Under the pieces are notes generated by a model. That model was not told where the DNA came from, made no database searches, and saw nothing but the letters and a program-made list of their open reading frames with translations. Shown piece by piece: positions 6,734 to 16,563 of a stretch of 34,504 bases of DNA. Source of the stretch: Prevotellaceae bacterium UBA2852 (GTDB taxonomy: Bacteria; Bacteroidota; Bacteroidia; Bacteroidales; Bacteroidaceae); the NCBI GenBank assembly GCA_002350855.1, contig DEFM01000005.1, positions 1 through 34,504 of the forward strand. The letters are read 5' to 3'. Position 1 is the stretch's first letter, and every line of letters begins with the position of its first letter. The position numbers and the translations under genes were made by a program.

Positions 6734-9166
6734 TTATCTTACGAGCACCTTATGGGACTGTCCGTCGCGATGGACGATGTACATGCCTTTCTGATGAGGA
6801 ACGAGACGTCCTACATACTGACCGGAGGTTGTATAGACTCCGTTGAGTTTATGGCTCTTGGCGATCTCAATGTTGTCGATGCTTGTTCCAACGACTGTAT
6901 AAGTGTTGGACAGTGGACTTTCACCTTCAGTATAGACTGCAGTAACTGCATAGACGTTGTTGGTCTCGCCCTGACCATCGGTGTCAATGTATTCGAGTGT
7001 AGTAACAGGAATGAGTTCGCTGTTAAGGCGCTCACCATTCTTATAAATATTGTATCCGATATGGTTGGCTGGTGCAGGAGTATACATGATGTCGTCGAGG
7101 AAGAACATGAATCCTTCACCTTCGTTGTTCACATAGTCGTAATCATCTTCGTTCAGTCCTTCTGGCACTGTTCCTTCAGGATCGCTGACGCACTGAATAG
7201 CGAAGTACTTGGCTCCTGCAGGGAGTTCGAATTCGAAGGCTCCGTCGCTAAACCACATTGGAGCAACGTTGGTGTCACCAATCTTGATGAAGCTCTCTGG
7301 GTTGTTGTCAGTCATTGAGTAGAGCACATTGAAGAACTCTGTGTAGTGGCGGTATGAACCGAACATATCCTTCACCTGTGAAGTCCAGCCCTTTGCATAG
7401 AATTTGATGGTCTGCTTACGTCCTGAGAGTTCAGGAGAGATGAACCAGTCATTGCTTACTACATATTCGTAGCCTTGGGCATTGCTTGAACGTTTTGCAC
7501 CGACTACAGAGAGAAGCATCTGGCTACCGGACTGACAGTAGTATGTGCATGTATCTGCTTCATAATAATAGCTGTCGAAGCCTGCTTCTGCTGGATTGAA
7601 CACCTGATAAGCGAATGGTGCACCTGCATTAGGATAGCTGTAAGTGCCTTCCCAAGAGTTCAGGCTTGCTGTTGCCTCCTTGCCGCCGAGCTGGAGTGTG
7701 GTCCAGTCACCGATGTTGCTGATGATGAACGGAGTGTAGCGTTCGAAGTCTTCAGTGACAATCTCCATAACTGGATCGTCCCAGATGAGGTGAACACTGT
7801 TGCCTTCCATCTTTCCTTCAAGTTCTACAGAAGGAAGTGTGGACTGAAGCACGTTGACTGTTACAGCCTCTGTTGTGTTGTTGTCCTTATTCTCGTCTGC
7901 TGCATAATCTACAGTTGCCTGGAATGTTACAGATGAACCGTCGGCTACAGAAGGAGTATATTCAAATGTATAGCTTGCTGTCTCACCTGGTTCGATTTCC
8001 GTATCGGCAATAGTCTTCACCACGTTGCCGTTAGCGGTAAGAACAACATTGAAGCCCTGTGATGTGGCAGAACCTATATTCTTCACTGTTACTATGACGT
8101 TGGAAGTCTTTCCAGCCTCCATCTGACGAGGTGTCTGGAATGAGATATTCAGGTCGCGAGTCTTCTTCTCATAGTCGCCCTCAATCCAAAGACCTACGAT
8201 GGTTTCCTTGTAAGGGAACTTGGAGATAAGGGTGGACTTACCTGTTGTGATGTCTATCTCATAGAGACCTGTCTCCTTTACGCTCTTCTCACGTGTGCTC
8301 TTCTCCACATCGCTGTTGTACATATTTCCAGCATGATAGAGCTTACCTGTGCGCCAGTCGCATACAGAAGACTGCATGGCAGTGCGAGGAATGCCGTGAC
8401 CGATTTCACCGACAGCCTCATACTCACCGGTTTTCTTGTCAATGCTATAGAGTGTTCCTGGGAAACTGGAGTTTGTGCCTGTACGTCCACCATAAGCGAT
8501 AGCATAGAGCTTACCGTTAGGATTGGCTGCAAGAGTACGGAATTCCAGTGCCAGAGCCTTTGTACCAATACGATTCACTGTCATGGTCTCAAGATTGAGA
8601 GTTCCGAGATAGTATGTGCTGAATGCACTGTTCTCAGAATCAGTAAGGTCGCTGTAGATACAATAAACTACATCGTCACCGGGATCATAAGTCAGATCCA
8701 CGAAGTTGAGATTGCGTGATGGTGGATAAACTTGTGTGTCAAGGAGTTCCCAGGTGTTGATATCCCATTTGCGAACTACTACTTCCATGGTCTCAGAGCC
8801 GTATTCGCCTCCGATATTTCCAGGATCGTCATCGTTGTCCTTCTCACGTCCGTAGAAAGTATAGAAATAATTGTCAACGCGAATGGCACCCTGTCCGCCG
8901 TATATGGCAGCGTTAGTGATATCGATATTGGACGACGTGTAGGTCATCATGCTTGTCTCAGAATCGTACTCACGACTGATATCGTATGCCCATGTCTGCT
9001 TTTTGTCTGTGAAATTATACATACCTATGAGCCATGCAGTCCATTCTCGATTGTCATTGTTCTGATACCAGAAGCCGTTGATTACATTACCATGAAAGGT
9101 GACGTTCTGAGCCGTGGCACCAGTGAGGGTAAGAAATAATAAACTAATAAGTAGAAGTTTTTTCAT
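6734..9166 (-). CDS. Secreted protein with propeller-like, CARDB and choice-of-anchor J domains and T9SS-type tail
   Basis: The 810-residue protein has a clear signal peptide, MKKLLLISLLFLTLTGATAQ. Residues about 25-340 form short beta repeats of the kind seen in propeller folds (LYSIDKKTGEYEAVG, GLYEIDITTGKSTLI). Residues 345-440 resemble a CARDB-type beta domain (VIVTVKNIGSATSQGFNVVL). Residues about 460-695 contain a cleaved-adhesin/anchor J-like domain ending FFLDDIMYTPAP. A short fibronectin-like segment and a C-terminal tail (LNGVYTTSGQYVG...GMYIVHRDGQ...KVLVR) follow, consistent with T9SS export. No active site was recognised. It shares architecture and strand with its neighbours on both sides. 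A perfect -7 box lies at 9217-9224 and its own terminator at 6692-6724. Confidence 0.82.
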   Translation of the reverse strand: MKKLLLISLLFLTLTGATAQNVTFHGNVINGFWYQNNDNREWTAWLIGMYNFTDKKQTWAYDISREYDSETSMMTYTSSNIDITNAAIYGGQGAIRVDNYFYTFYGREKDNDDDPGNIGGEYGSETMEVVVRKWDINTWELLDTQVYPPSRNLNFVDLTYDPGDDVVYCIYSDLTDSENSAFSTYYLGTLNLETMTVNRIGTKALALEFRTLAANPNGKLYAIAYGGRTGTNSSFPGTLYSIDKKTGEYEAVGEIGHGIPRTAMQSSVCDWRTGKLYHAGNMYNSDVEKSTREKSVKETGLYEIDITTGKSTLISKFPYKETIVGLWIEGDYEKKTRDLNISFQTPRQMEAGKTSNVIVTVKNIGSATSQGFNVVLTANGNVVKTIADTEIEPGETASYTFEYTPSVADGSSVTFQATVDYAADENKDNNTTEAVTVNVLQSTLPSVELEGKMEGNSVHLIWDDPVMEIVTEDFERYTPFIISNIGDWTTLQLGGKEATASLNSWEGTYSYPNAGAPFAYQVFNPAEAGFDSYYYEADTCTYYCQSGSQMLLSVVGAKRSSNAQGYEYVVSNDWFISPELSGRKQTIKFYAKGWTSQVKDMFGSYRHYTEFFNVLYSMTDNNPESFIKIGDTNVAPMWFSDGAFEFELPAGAKYFAIQCVSDPEGTVPEGLNEDDYDYVNNEGEGFMFFLDDIMYTPAPANHIGYNIYKNGERLNSELIPVTTLEYIDTDGQGETNNVYAVTAVYTEGESPLSNTYTVVGTSIDNIEIAKSHKLNGVYTTSGQYVGRLVPHQKGMYIVHRDGQSHKVLVR

Positions 9167-9216
9167 TTTTGTTAGTTTGGAAATGAATATTTATTAGGTT
9201 TTTATACAATTGGGCG

Positions 9217-9224
9217 CAAAATTA
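9217..9224 (-). promoter_or_regulatory. -7 box TAATTTTG for the 810-residue protein gene
   Basis: CAAAATTA on the plus strand reads TAATTTTG leftward, a perfect TAnnTTTG match about 50 bp before the start codon at 9166. The -33 element is weak. Confidence 0.5.
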
Positions 9225-9377
9225 CACAAATAAATCTGAAAATATAGTAAAATGTTTAAAAAAATCTCAATATTTAACAAATTGCTATCACCTGCTTTAT
9301 TTTTCCAACAGAAAGGCATCTGTTTCGTTACAAATTGCAAGAAAGGAATAATTGCAACCTTTTTGATTATTCGTTAT

Positions 9378-9431
9378 AATGTTATATCGTGATGTCGTGA
9401 TATCGTGACGTCGTCATGTCATCATGTCGAT
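9378..9431. repeat. Degenerate ATCGTGAT/GTCGTGA repeats
   Basis: Overlapping words of the type ATATCGTGATGTCGTGAT and GACGTCGTCATGTCATCATG form a quasi-palindromic tract between the M6 protease gene and the 810-residue protein gene. A similar tract (CGATATCACGTTATAACG) lies at about 25603-25638 after trpS. Function unknown; it probably belongs to a dispersed intergenic repeat family. The rest of 9167-9462 holds the promoter at 9217 and nothing else recognised. Confidence 0.5.
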
Positions 9432-9462
9432 GTTTAGACTTTTCAAAAAGGGCGCAATTTCT

Positions 9463-11721
9463 TTATTTAATGAATACTTTTATCCCGTTGATGATGTATA
9501 GACCTGGATGTAAGTTTTTATGTTCTTGAGCTTTTATGTTCTTGAGTTTGCGTCCAGTGAGATCGTAGACACCACATCTTACATCTTCCATATTACTTCT
9601 TACATCATCAATCCCTGTGATATCACCAGTTCCACGGACTTCAACCTCGTCGAGGAAGAAACGGAGTTGTGGGGTGAAACGCAACTGCATCTTGCCGAAA
9701 CCGGTGAGTGTGGTTGTGAAAGTGGTCCATTCGCTGTCTTTCATCTCAAACTGAGTCTGTTTGAGCGTAAAGTTCGCAGGATCGTCGGTCTTGCAATATA
9801 CAGAAAGATTCAGGTCTGTAGGATCTCCTGCCCAGGCTGCTGCCTTGAAGGATACGAGCACTGTGCCGTTGATGGCAAATTCTGGAGAAGTAACAACTGA
9901 TGCCACACGGCTGCTACCAAACTTAGCGCACTGATATGCTCCGTTCTTGGAGTTGGTTGCTGTCCATCCTGCTACATCGGTCAAGAGTTGCGAGGTGGCT
10001 ATACTTCCGCTCCAGAGTCCGTCGTTACCACCCTTGCCATTACACTGGTCAAAGGTTTCCTTGAGATAAACTTCATCAGCAGGTGTGCCTCCATCGTCGC
10101 CTGCAGTAGCACGGAAGTCGAAGTCAATAGTGAGGTCTTCATTCTGCTTGATGTTGAGGATTCTCACATTGAGGAGTTTGCGTCCGTCGCTATTGGCATT
10201 GTAAAGCGTAGCACGAGGCATGGACATATTCGACAGACTGTCGAGTTTGCCATAAGGATAGGCATCACCGTCCACATCAGTATAGTCGTAGTACTGAATG
10301 CCGAGTTCTGTATCAACCTTGTAGGTCTGATAGGAATTATCAGCAGCCAATACATGCAGACGCTGATGTGTGTTGCCAGATAAAGTATATTCGTCGGTAT
10401 TGTTCACCTCATTCTTATCCCATATAGTCTTGTCGAAATCCACATGAGTGACAATCAGTCCACGACCTTCAAGTGCCTCATCCCAAGAAGTCATCTGACG
10501 GTTCTCCAACAGATAGTACTCATTGCGGTTCGCCTTATTATATATAATATATGTGTTGCCACCCTCGCTGATTGGCTTCATTCCACGAATCTTTGTGTCT
10601 TCTGTCAGTTCGATGGGCTGACGCCATCCGCAATACATACGTTCGTAGGCAGTGTAACAAGGTGGTGTGAGTCCAGGTGCATTGATTCCGTTCCACTCTC
10701 CTGCGTCCATAATGCTCCATGTGTTCATGCCATAGTTTCCGTTGCTGCCAGTGTCATAGACATCGGGTAGGCCAAGACAGTGGCTGAACTCATGACAGAG
10801 TGTTCCTATACCTGCAATACCGAATATCAACGCTCCTGCATCATCGTAGCCATACCATGTAAGCTCACTGCTGCAGGCATAGTCATCGATATAGGTTTTT
10901 CCTATCTTCACAGGTTGATAATTGGTAGCAGCACTACCTGAGAGGTAATATTTATGAGGCCAGACTGTATCTTCGTCACCGCCTGCAGCCTCATTGGTTC
11001 CTGCATAGATGACAAACACCTGATCCACATATCCATCGCCGTCGTTGTCGTATTTTGACCAATCCACACTCTTACCCAAAGCCATAATTGCATCGTAGGT
11101 CATGTATCCAAGATATGCATCGTTGCCATACTGGTCGTTTACGCCATAGTAGGAATATGGATGATCAAGAGTGACAGGACCAACCACGTCGAAATCCATA
11201 GTAAAATCACCATCGCTCTGGAATTCGAAATAGTCACGGACAGAACCCTTCAGACCCAATGACATATTTACATAGTTCTTCTCATTTGCCACTGCCTCAA
11301 ACAAGGCCTTGTCGTGATCGCTCTGGAATTTGCAATCACTGAAATTCACAAGGATAATAAGTTCCTTATGAGTACCTTTAAGCGGCTCATGTTCACCGCC
11401 AATAGGGATTCTGCGCGGAGCCTTACGAGGGAATTTTCCCTGAGAGAGCGCAGTCCCTGCTTTATGATAACGATTATACTGGGTGCGGAGGGCTTTCATG
11501 TCAGCATCGGCATAGAGTTCACTACCCGATTGCTTAGTGTAGCAATTTCCTTCCTCGTCCATCCAATAATGCATGAACGCATTTCCTCGAAGTTCTGCTC
11601 TCACTTTGCTTCCATCACTCAGAGTCAATGTACGCCATTGTCCTTTCGGAGCCTGTTGTGCACACAAATTCATAGCACTGCCCATGAGTGCCATAACAAG
11701 TATCAGAGTAATTTTTTTCAT
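9463..11721 (-). CDS. Secreted M6-family (immune inhibitor A-like) metalloprotease with T9SS-type tail
   Basis: The 752-residue protein has a signal peptide (MKKITLILVMALMGSAMNLCAQ) and a pro-region to about residue 115. The M6 metalloprotease domain then runs from about 116 to 440. The zinc motif HEFSHCLGLPDVYD has its HExxH at residues 310-314, with the general-base Glu and the downstream GLPD present, as expected for a gluzincin/metzincin-like M6 enzyme. Residues about 555-700 form a beta-sandwich anchor/carbohydrate-binding-like domain (LRFFLDEVEVRG). The end, GVYDLTGRKLKN...GLYIINGIKVFIK, fits T9SS type A cargo. It is probably an extracellular protease degrading host or dietary protein; substrate unknown. 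It is the only gene of the three leftward neighbours with a recognisable catalytic site. Confidence 0.9.
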   Translation of the reverse strand: MKKITLILVMALMGSAMNLCAQQAPKGQWRTLTLSDGSKVRAELRGNAFMHYWMDEEGNCYTKQSGSELYADADMKALRTQYNRYHKAGTALSQGKFPRKAPRRIPIGGEHEPLKGTHKELIILVNFSDCKFQSDHDKALFEAVANEKNYVNMSLGLKGSVRDYFEFQSDGDFTMDFDVVGPVTLDHPYSYYGVNDQYGNDAYLGYMTYDAIMALGKSVDWSKYDNDGDGYVDQVFVIYAGTNEAAGGDEDTVWPHKYYLSGSAATNYQPVKIGKTYIDDYACSSELTWYGYDDAGALIFGIAGIGTLCHEFSHCLGLPDVYDTGSNGNYGMNTWSIMDAGEWNGINAPGLTPPCYTAYERMYCGWRQPIELTEDTKIRGMKPISEGGNTYIIYNKANRNEYYLLENRQMTSWDEALEGRGLIVTHVDFDKTIWDKNEVNNTDEYTLSGNTHQRLHVLAADNSYQTYKVDTELGIQYYDYTDVDGDAYPYGKLDSLSNMSMPRATLYNANSDGRKLLNVRILNIKQNEDLTIDFDFRATAGDDGGTPADEVYLKETFDQCNGKGGNDGLWSGSIATSQLLTDVAGWTATNSKNGAYQCAKFGSSRVASVVTSPEFAINGTVLVSFKAAAWAGDPTDLNLSVYCKTDDPANFTLKQTQFEMKDSEWTTFTTTLTGFGKMQLRFTPQLRFFLDEVEVRGTGDITGIDDVRSNMEDVRCGVYDLTGRKLKNIKAQEHKNLHPGLYIINGIKVFIK

Positions 11722-11752
11722 AAATAATTGTAGTCAGTCAATATTTCCACTG

Positions 11753-11760
11753 CAAAGGTA
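11753..11760 (-). promoter_or_regulatory. -7 box TACCTTTG for the M6 protease gene
   Basis: CAAAGGTA reads TACCTTTG leftward, a perfect TAnnTTTG match 32 bp before the ATG at 11721. This supports the chosen start. Confidence 0.55.
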
Positions 11761-11894
11761 CGAAAAAAATATCAAATAAACCCTAAATTGCATTTTTAAG
11801 GTTTTCAAGGTGAAAACACCACACTTTCATCAACGAAACTTAGATGTTCAGCAAAAAAAGTCCGGGAAATAGTATGCTGTAAATAAATAAACAC

Positions 11895-11902
11895 TATCTT
11901 TG
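11895..11902 (+). promoter_or_regulatory. -7 box TATCTTTG for the small secreted protein gene
   Basis: Perfect TAnnTTTG followed by C, 42 bp before the ATG at 11945. No good TTG -33 element was found at the usual 19-21 bp spacing. Confidence 0.55.
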
Positions 11903-11944
11903 CATCAAACAAACAATTATTAATCAACCAAAAATAACACAATC

Positions 11945-12409
11945 ATGAAAAGAATTCAGACAATCATCGCATTGCTGCTGCTCACAACTTGCACAGCATT
12001 CGCACAATCAGCAGAGTTCAATGACCAACAGTTACGCCTCCGCCGCAACATCAGTAACTGGCTTCGCAACGAAGGCTTCCAGCCTGAAATTGACAGCGAC
12101 GGCGACATCAAGTTCAAACGTGAGGGTACAACCTACTACGTTGAAGTAAGCAAAAAGGACACATCTCCAATGTACGTCAGCCTTTCTTGCTACTACCGCT
12201 ACAACGATGACTTCCCAAAGTGGAAGATTGTTGACGCAATGCCATCTCTCAGCCTCTGGAAGGCTGTGAAAGTTGCAATCTACAACGAGAACTACGCTAT
12301 CTCCTACCAGACTTACCTTCCAACTACAGACCCAGAAGCATTCACTTCTATCTTCTACAAGATCCTGGGTGTAATGGACGGAGTAGCTGACGAAATCGGA
12401 GAATTGTAA
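11945..12409 (+). CDS. Small exported protein resembling the YbjN/TypeIII-chaperone-like fold
   Basis: The 154-residue protein has a signal peptide, MKRIQTIIALLLLTTCTAFAQ, with cleavage probably after AFAQ. The mature part (about 130 residues) contains LRRNISNWLRNEGFQPEIDS, a DGDIKFKREGTTYYVEV strand pair, and a late FTSIFYKILGVMDGVADEI helix. This alpha-beta pattern resembles YbjN-type domains that are common as small periplasmic proteins in Bacteroidales. That is fold-level recognition; the role is unknown. It is monocistronic: its own -7 box lies at 11895 and a strong terminator at 12437. Confidence 0.75.
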   Translation: MKRIQTIIALLLLTTCTAFAQSAEFNDQQLRLRRNISNWLRNEGFQPEIDSDGDIKFKREGTTYYVEVSKKDTSPMYVSLSCYYRYNDDFPKWKIVDAMPSLSLWKAVKVAIYNENYAISYQTYLPTTDPEAFTSIFYKILGVMDGVADEIGEL

Positions 12410-12436
12410 GGATAAGTCCTACTCCTTCTAATTTAT

Positions 12437-12474
12437 AAATCACACGAATGCAATCGCATTTGTGTGATTTTTTT
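12437..12474 (+). terminator. Intrinsic terminator after the small exported protein gene
   Basis: AAATCACAC (12437-12445) pairs with GTGTGATTT (12462-12470). An inner AATGC/GCATT stem and an AATC loop complete the hairpin, and T7 runs to 12474. It lies 28 bp after the stop codon. Confidence 0.85.
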
Positions 12475-12684
12475 GTCATTTTTTTGTCGTTTTTACATAT
12501 TTAACATTAAAAAAATGTTCAATTTGAAATAATAATCGTAATTTTACACGATAATTTGCCGTAATATGTACTTTTTAAAGTACAAGGCACGAAGTACAAA
12601 GTACAAATTATAAATCACAAGCCATTCAGAGGGTTCTAAACAACCGTGGCTGTCCAATAGAATTAATAAAAATGACAACATATA

Positions 12685-14412
12685 ATGAATTACAAATGGA
12701 ATTACGTAGAAGCTACACCCGAGCGGAAGCAGGCTGCAGTTGAACTGTCGCAACAGACAGGCGTAAATCCAGTACTTTGCAAATTGCTCATTGAGCGAGG
12801 AATAGACACCCCGGAAGCGGTTAAGCAGTACTTTCACCCATCACTGCTTTCACTTCACGATCCGTTCCTTATGCGCGATATGGACATTGCCGTTGAGCGT
12901 CTCAATCAGGCCATGGGAAGGAAAGAGCGAATCCTCATCTATGGCGACTACGACGTGGACGGATGCACTGCAGTAGCACTGGTTTACCGATTCTTGCAGC
13001 AATTCTACTCAAACATCGACTACTACATACCCGACCGCTACGACGAAGGGTATGGCGTGTCGCGACAGGGTGTGGATTATGCGCACCAAAGCGGTGTAAA
13101 ACTCATTATCATTCTCGATTGCGGAATCAAGGCTATCGACGAAATAGCCTATGCAAAGAGTCTTGGCATAGAGTTCATCATCTGTGACCATCACGTTCCG
13201 GATGAAACCCTGCCACCGGCAGTTGCCATCCTCAATGCCAAGCGCAAGGATAACACCTACCCATATCTGGACCTTTCTGGATGTGGAGTGGGATTCAAAT
13301 TCATGCAGGCTTTCGCCATTAGCAACGGGATTGCATTCAGCAACCTCATACCTTTGCTCGACTTGGTTGCTGTAAGTATCGCATCCGACATCGTGCCAAT
13401 CATGGGTGAGAACCGCATCCTCGCACACCACGGACTCCGCCAGCTCAACCAGAATCCAAGTGTGGGAATGCAGGCAGTTATTGACCTCTGCGGACTGACA
13501 GCGGCTCACATCACGATGAACGACATCATCTTCAAGATCGGACCGAGAATCAATGCCAGCGGACGTATGCAGAACGGTACTGCCAGCGTGGAACTGCTCG
13601 TGGAGCATAACCACCACAAGGCGACACAGCTTGCTGAGCAAATCAACCAATACAACGAAGAGCGTAAGGAACTCGACAAGCGCATGACTGAAGAAGCCAT
13701 GAACATTGTCGACAGCACTCCTGGAATGCTCGACCGCAGTGCTATAGTCATCTACAATCCTGAATGGCACAAGGGTGTGATTGGTATCGTTGCTTCACGC
13801 CTCACAGAAACCTATTTCCGTCCGGCAGTAGTGCTTACCCGCACCGGTGACACCGTAACAGGGTCGGCACGCAGCGTCAGCGGTTTCGATGTGTATAAGG
13901 CTATTCAGAGCTGCAGTCACCTGCTTGAGAACTTCGGCGGGCACACCTACGCAGCCGGACTTGCCATGCAGCCCGACAACGTGGACGCTTTTGCAAAGAT
14001 ATTCGAGCAGTATGTCAGCCAGCATACCAACGAAGAGCAGATCACACCGACCATCAACATTGATGCGGTGATTAACTTCCGTGATATCGGTCATCGTTTC
14101 CAGAACGACCTGCGGAGAATGCGTCCCTATGGGCCAAACAACGAGAAACCGGTGTTCTGCACACAGAAAGTGTACGACTACGGCACCAGCAAGGTTGTGG
14201 GACGTGAACAGGAGCATATCAAACTCGAACTCGTTGATTCCAAGTCCAACATCGTGATGAACGGAATTGCCTTCGGACAGAGTTCGCAGGCTCGCTACGT
14301 CAAGACCAAACGTGCATTCGACATCGTCTATACCGTAGAAGAGAATACACATAAGCGCGGCGAAGTGCAGCTCCAAATCATCGACATCCGCACTGCCGAG
14401 CAAGAGGGCTGA
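12685..14412 (+). CDS. recJ: Single-stranded-DNA-specific 5'-3' exonuclease RecJ
   Basis: The 575-residue protein matches the usual RecJ length and layout. The DHH phosphoesterase motifs are present: DYDVDG with D88, and DHH at D168-H169-H170 in IICDHHVPDE, which coordinate the catalytic metals. A SGCGVGFKFMQA segment and the DHHA1 region with GGHTYAAGLA (about residue 420) follow, then a C-terminal OB-like domain. RecJ degrades 5'-ended single strands in RecF-pathway recombination and in base-excision and mismatch repair. The start MNYKWNYVEATPERKQ fits homologues. recQ begins 12 bp downstream, so the two partners in end resection are probably co-transcribed. Confidence 0.96.
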   Translation: MNYKWNYVEATPERKQAAVELSQQTGVNPVLCKLLIERGIDTPEAVKQYFHPSLLSLHDPFLMRDMDIAVERLNQAMGRKERILIYGDYDVDGCTAVALVYRFLQQFYSNIDYYIPDRYDEGYGVSRQGVDYAHQSGVKLIIILDCGIKAIDEIAYAKSLGIEFIICDHHVPDETLPPAVAILNAKRKDNTYPYLDLSGCGVGFKFMQAFAISNGIAFSNLIPLLDLVAVSIASDIVPIMGENRILAHHGLRQLNQNPSVGMQAVIDLCGLTAAHITMNDIIFKIGPRINASGRMQNGTASVELLVEHNHHKATQLAEQINQYNEERKELDKRMTEEAMNIVDSTPGMLDRSAIVIYNPEWHKGVIGIVASRLTETYFRPAVVLTRTGDTVTGSARSVSGFDVYKAIQSCSHLLENFGGHTYAAGLAMQPDNVDAFAKIFEQYVSQHTNEEQITPTINIDAVINFRDIGHRFQNDLRRMRPYGPNNEKPVFCTQKVYDYGTSKVVGREQEHIKLELVDSKSNIVMNGIAFGQSSQARYVKTKRAFDIVYTVEENTHKRGEVQLQIIDIRTAEQEG

Positions 14413-14424
14413 TAAAGCTAAACT

Positions 14425-16335
14425 ATGCAGCAATATCTTGACATACTGAAAGAGTATTGGGGCTACGAATCATTTCGCGGCATCCAGGAAGATATTATCC
14501 GCAGCATAGGCGAAGGACGTGACACGCTCGGACTAATGCCGACCGGCGGAGGCAAAAGCATCTGTTTCCAGGTTCCAGCCATTGCCATGGGAGGACTGTG
14601 CTTAGTAATCACACCACTTATTTCCCTCATGGAGGATCAAGTGTCGCAACTGCGAATGCGTGGAATCAAGGCTGAAACCATTCACGCAGGCATGAGGCAC
14701 GACGACATCCTGCGAGTCATCGACAACTGCATCCTCGGCGATTTCCGCTTTCTCTACCTCTCTCCTGAAAGACTCGAAAGCGATATCTTCAAAGCCAAAC
14801 TGAACTATATGCACAACATCTCGCTTATCTGCGTAGATGAAGCGCACTGCATATCGCAATGGGGTTATGACTTCAGACCAGCCTACCGCAACATAGCCCA
14901 ACTGCGCAACCTTATCCCCTATCACGTTCCGGTTCTTGCGCTTACCGCCACTGCCACACAGGAGGTTGTGACAGATATTCAACGTCAGCTGAAGTTTCCT
15001 GAGGAGAACTGCATCCGCATGAGTTTTGAGCGCAAGAACCTCGTTTATGTGGTACGAGAAACAGAGAACAAAGAAGACGAGCTGGTACACATTCTGAAAA
15101 GCTTTACCAAAGGCAGTGCCATTGTCTATACCCGCAACCGGCAACTGACCAGTGAGATTGCAAAACTGCTCAATTCAGAGAACATCACGGCAGAGAACTA
15201 CCACGCCGGGCTCACAGGAGCAGAACGTGACTTGCGACAAATCAACTGGATGAAGGGCAGAAGCAGGGTTATGGTTGCCACCAACGCCTTCGGCATGGGG
15301 ATAGACAAACCCGATGTACGTATTGTCATCCACTACGATCTGCCCGATTCCATAGAAGCCTACTTCCAGGAAGCAGGCCGTGCTGGACGCGACGGCAACA
15401 AAGCTTACGCCGTGATGCTTTACAACCCCGTAAACCGAAGAACCATGCTGCAGCGGGTACCTCAGCAATATCCGCCCAAAGACTATATTCGCCAGACATA
15501 CGATAACATTTGCTATTATTATCAAATAGGTATAGGAGAAGCATTGGGACAGACCCACTACTTCAGCATTGAACAGTTCTGCAAGAACTTCCGACAATTC
15601 CCCGTACAGACAGACTCTGCGCTCCGAATCCTCGACGCAGCAGGGTATATCATATACTCCACCGACAACGATTTCCGTTCTCGGGTAAGGTTTATCTTGA
15701 GTAAGGAAGGACTTAACCGTCTGGAGAATCTCGGCAACAAAGCAGAAACCATAATCAGCCAGATGCTTCGCAACTATACAGGGCTGTTTGCAGACTTCGC
15801 CTACATAGACGAGAACATCATTTCCGCCAATACAGGATTCAGCAACGACGAAGTTTACGACACACTGAAAGACTTGAACAACCGCCGCATCTTAGACTAT
15901 ATTCCCCGTTCCAACCAACCAACAATCACTTTCCTTACTCCACGCATCGAAAGCAGCAGTCTCAGCCTGACACCAATGGTCTATGACCAGCGACTCGAAG
16001 AATACAAGAAAAGGATCAATACCATTATCGAATACGCCCAGACCAACGACAAGTGCCGTAGCCGCATGCTGCTGGAGTATTTCGGAGAGGAATCAGACCA
16101 TGATTGCGGGCAATGCGACGTTTGTCTCAGCCGCAAGAACCAAAGTTCTGAAGAGGAAAAACTCAACGCCATCACAGAAGCCATCAAGAAACTGCTCAAA
16201 GACGGACAATGGCATCCGGTGACACAACTGAAAGAACTCCCCTTCCCCACTCCACAAATAGAGCAAGCCATCAAATACATGATGGCTGAGGAAATGCTCG
16301 AATTAAAAGAAGGGAGGGTGAGAGGTAAGAGTTAA
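14425..16335 (+). CDS. recQ: ATP-dependent DNA helicase RecQ
   Basis: The 636-residue protein is a superfamily 2 helicase that unwinds 3'-to-5'. Walker A is MPTGGGKS with K44; Walker B is DEAH at 138-141 in DEAHCISQWGYDFRPAY. Motif III is ALTATAT and motif VI is QEAGRAGRDG. The RecQ zinc cysteines start at C544 (CRSRMLLEYFG) and continue CGQC-x-x-C. A winged-helix region follows and the protein ends with no convincing HRDC domain. Bacteroidetes often carry two RecQ proteins; this looks like the shorter type. Spacing of 12 bp after recJ suggests one operon. No clear terminator follows; dispersed repeats begin shortly after the stop. Confidence 0.95.
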   Translation: MQQYLDILKEYWGYESFRGIQEDIIRSIGEGRDTLGLMPTGGGKSICFQVPAIAMGGLCLVITPLISLMEDQVSQLRMRGIKAETIHAGMRHDDILRVIDNCILGDFRFLYLSPERLESDIFKAKLNYMHNISLICVDEAHCISQWGYDFRPAYRNIAQLRNLIPYHVPVLALTATATQEVVTDIQRQLKFPEENCIRMSFERKNLVYVVRETENKEDELVHILKSFTKGSAIVYTRNRQLTSEIAKLLNSENITAENYHAGLTGAERDLRQINWMKGRSRVMVATNAFGMGIDKPDVRIVIHYDLPDSIEAYFQEAGRAGRDGNKAYAVMLYNPVNRRTMLQRVPQQYPPKDYIRQTYDNICYYYQIGIGEALGQTHYFSIEQFCKNFRQFPVQTDSALRILDAAGYIIYSTDNDFRSRVRFILSKEGLNRLENLGNKAETIISQMLRNYTGLFADFAYIDENIISANTGFSNDEVYDTLKDLNNRRILDYIPRSNQPTITFLTPRIESSSLSLTPMVYDQRLEEYKKRINTIIEYAQTNDKCRSRMLLEYFGEESDHDCGQCDVCLSRKNQSSEEEKLNAITEAIKKLLKDGQWHPVTQLKELPFPTPQIEQAIKYMMAEEMLELKEGRVRGKS

Positions 16336-16349
16336 AGTCGTGACAAATT

Positions 16350-16397
16350 ATCGACGATACCTCTGAAACAACTCAAAGAGTCGCTTGCGAAGCAAGA
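16350..16397. repeat. 48-bp dispersed repeat, second copy
   Basis: Matches 1693-1740 with one mismatch in 48. It contains the small hairpins ACTC-N3-GAGT and CTTGC-N3-GCAAG. An extension at 16426-16439 (AGTGATAGTACCGG) recurs inverted at 21824-21837. The rest of 16398-16563 is AT-rich (repeated AATTAAGAATT/TTATAAT words) with no gene. Confidence 0.75.
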
Positions 16398-16563
16398 ATC
16401 ACAGAACGAAGTGATGTAACAGTGAAGTGATAGTACCGGAAGGAGAATGTGAAGAATAATTAAGAATTAAGAATTTATAATTTATAATTATTAATATTAT
16501 AATGTGTATTGGGAGCTAAAGTCACAGATTATTCATTTTTCTTCAAAAAAAATATCATTTTTC

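Noticed and set aside
6674..7318. 214-codon rightward frame
   Set aside because: Antisense to the C-terminal part of the 810-residue secreted protein and starts inside the terminator hairpin.
13009..14433. Two long leftward frames (253 and 212 codons)
   Set aside because: Shadows of recJ, whose motifs are complete on the plus strand.
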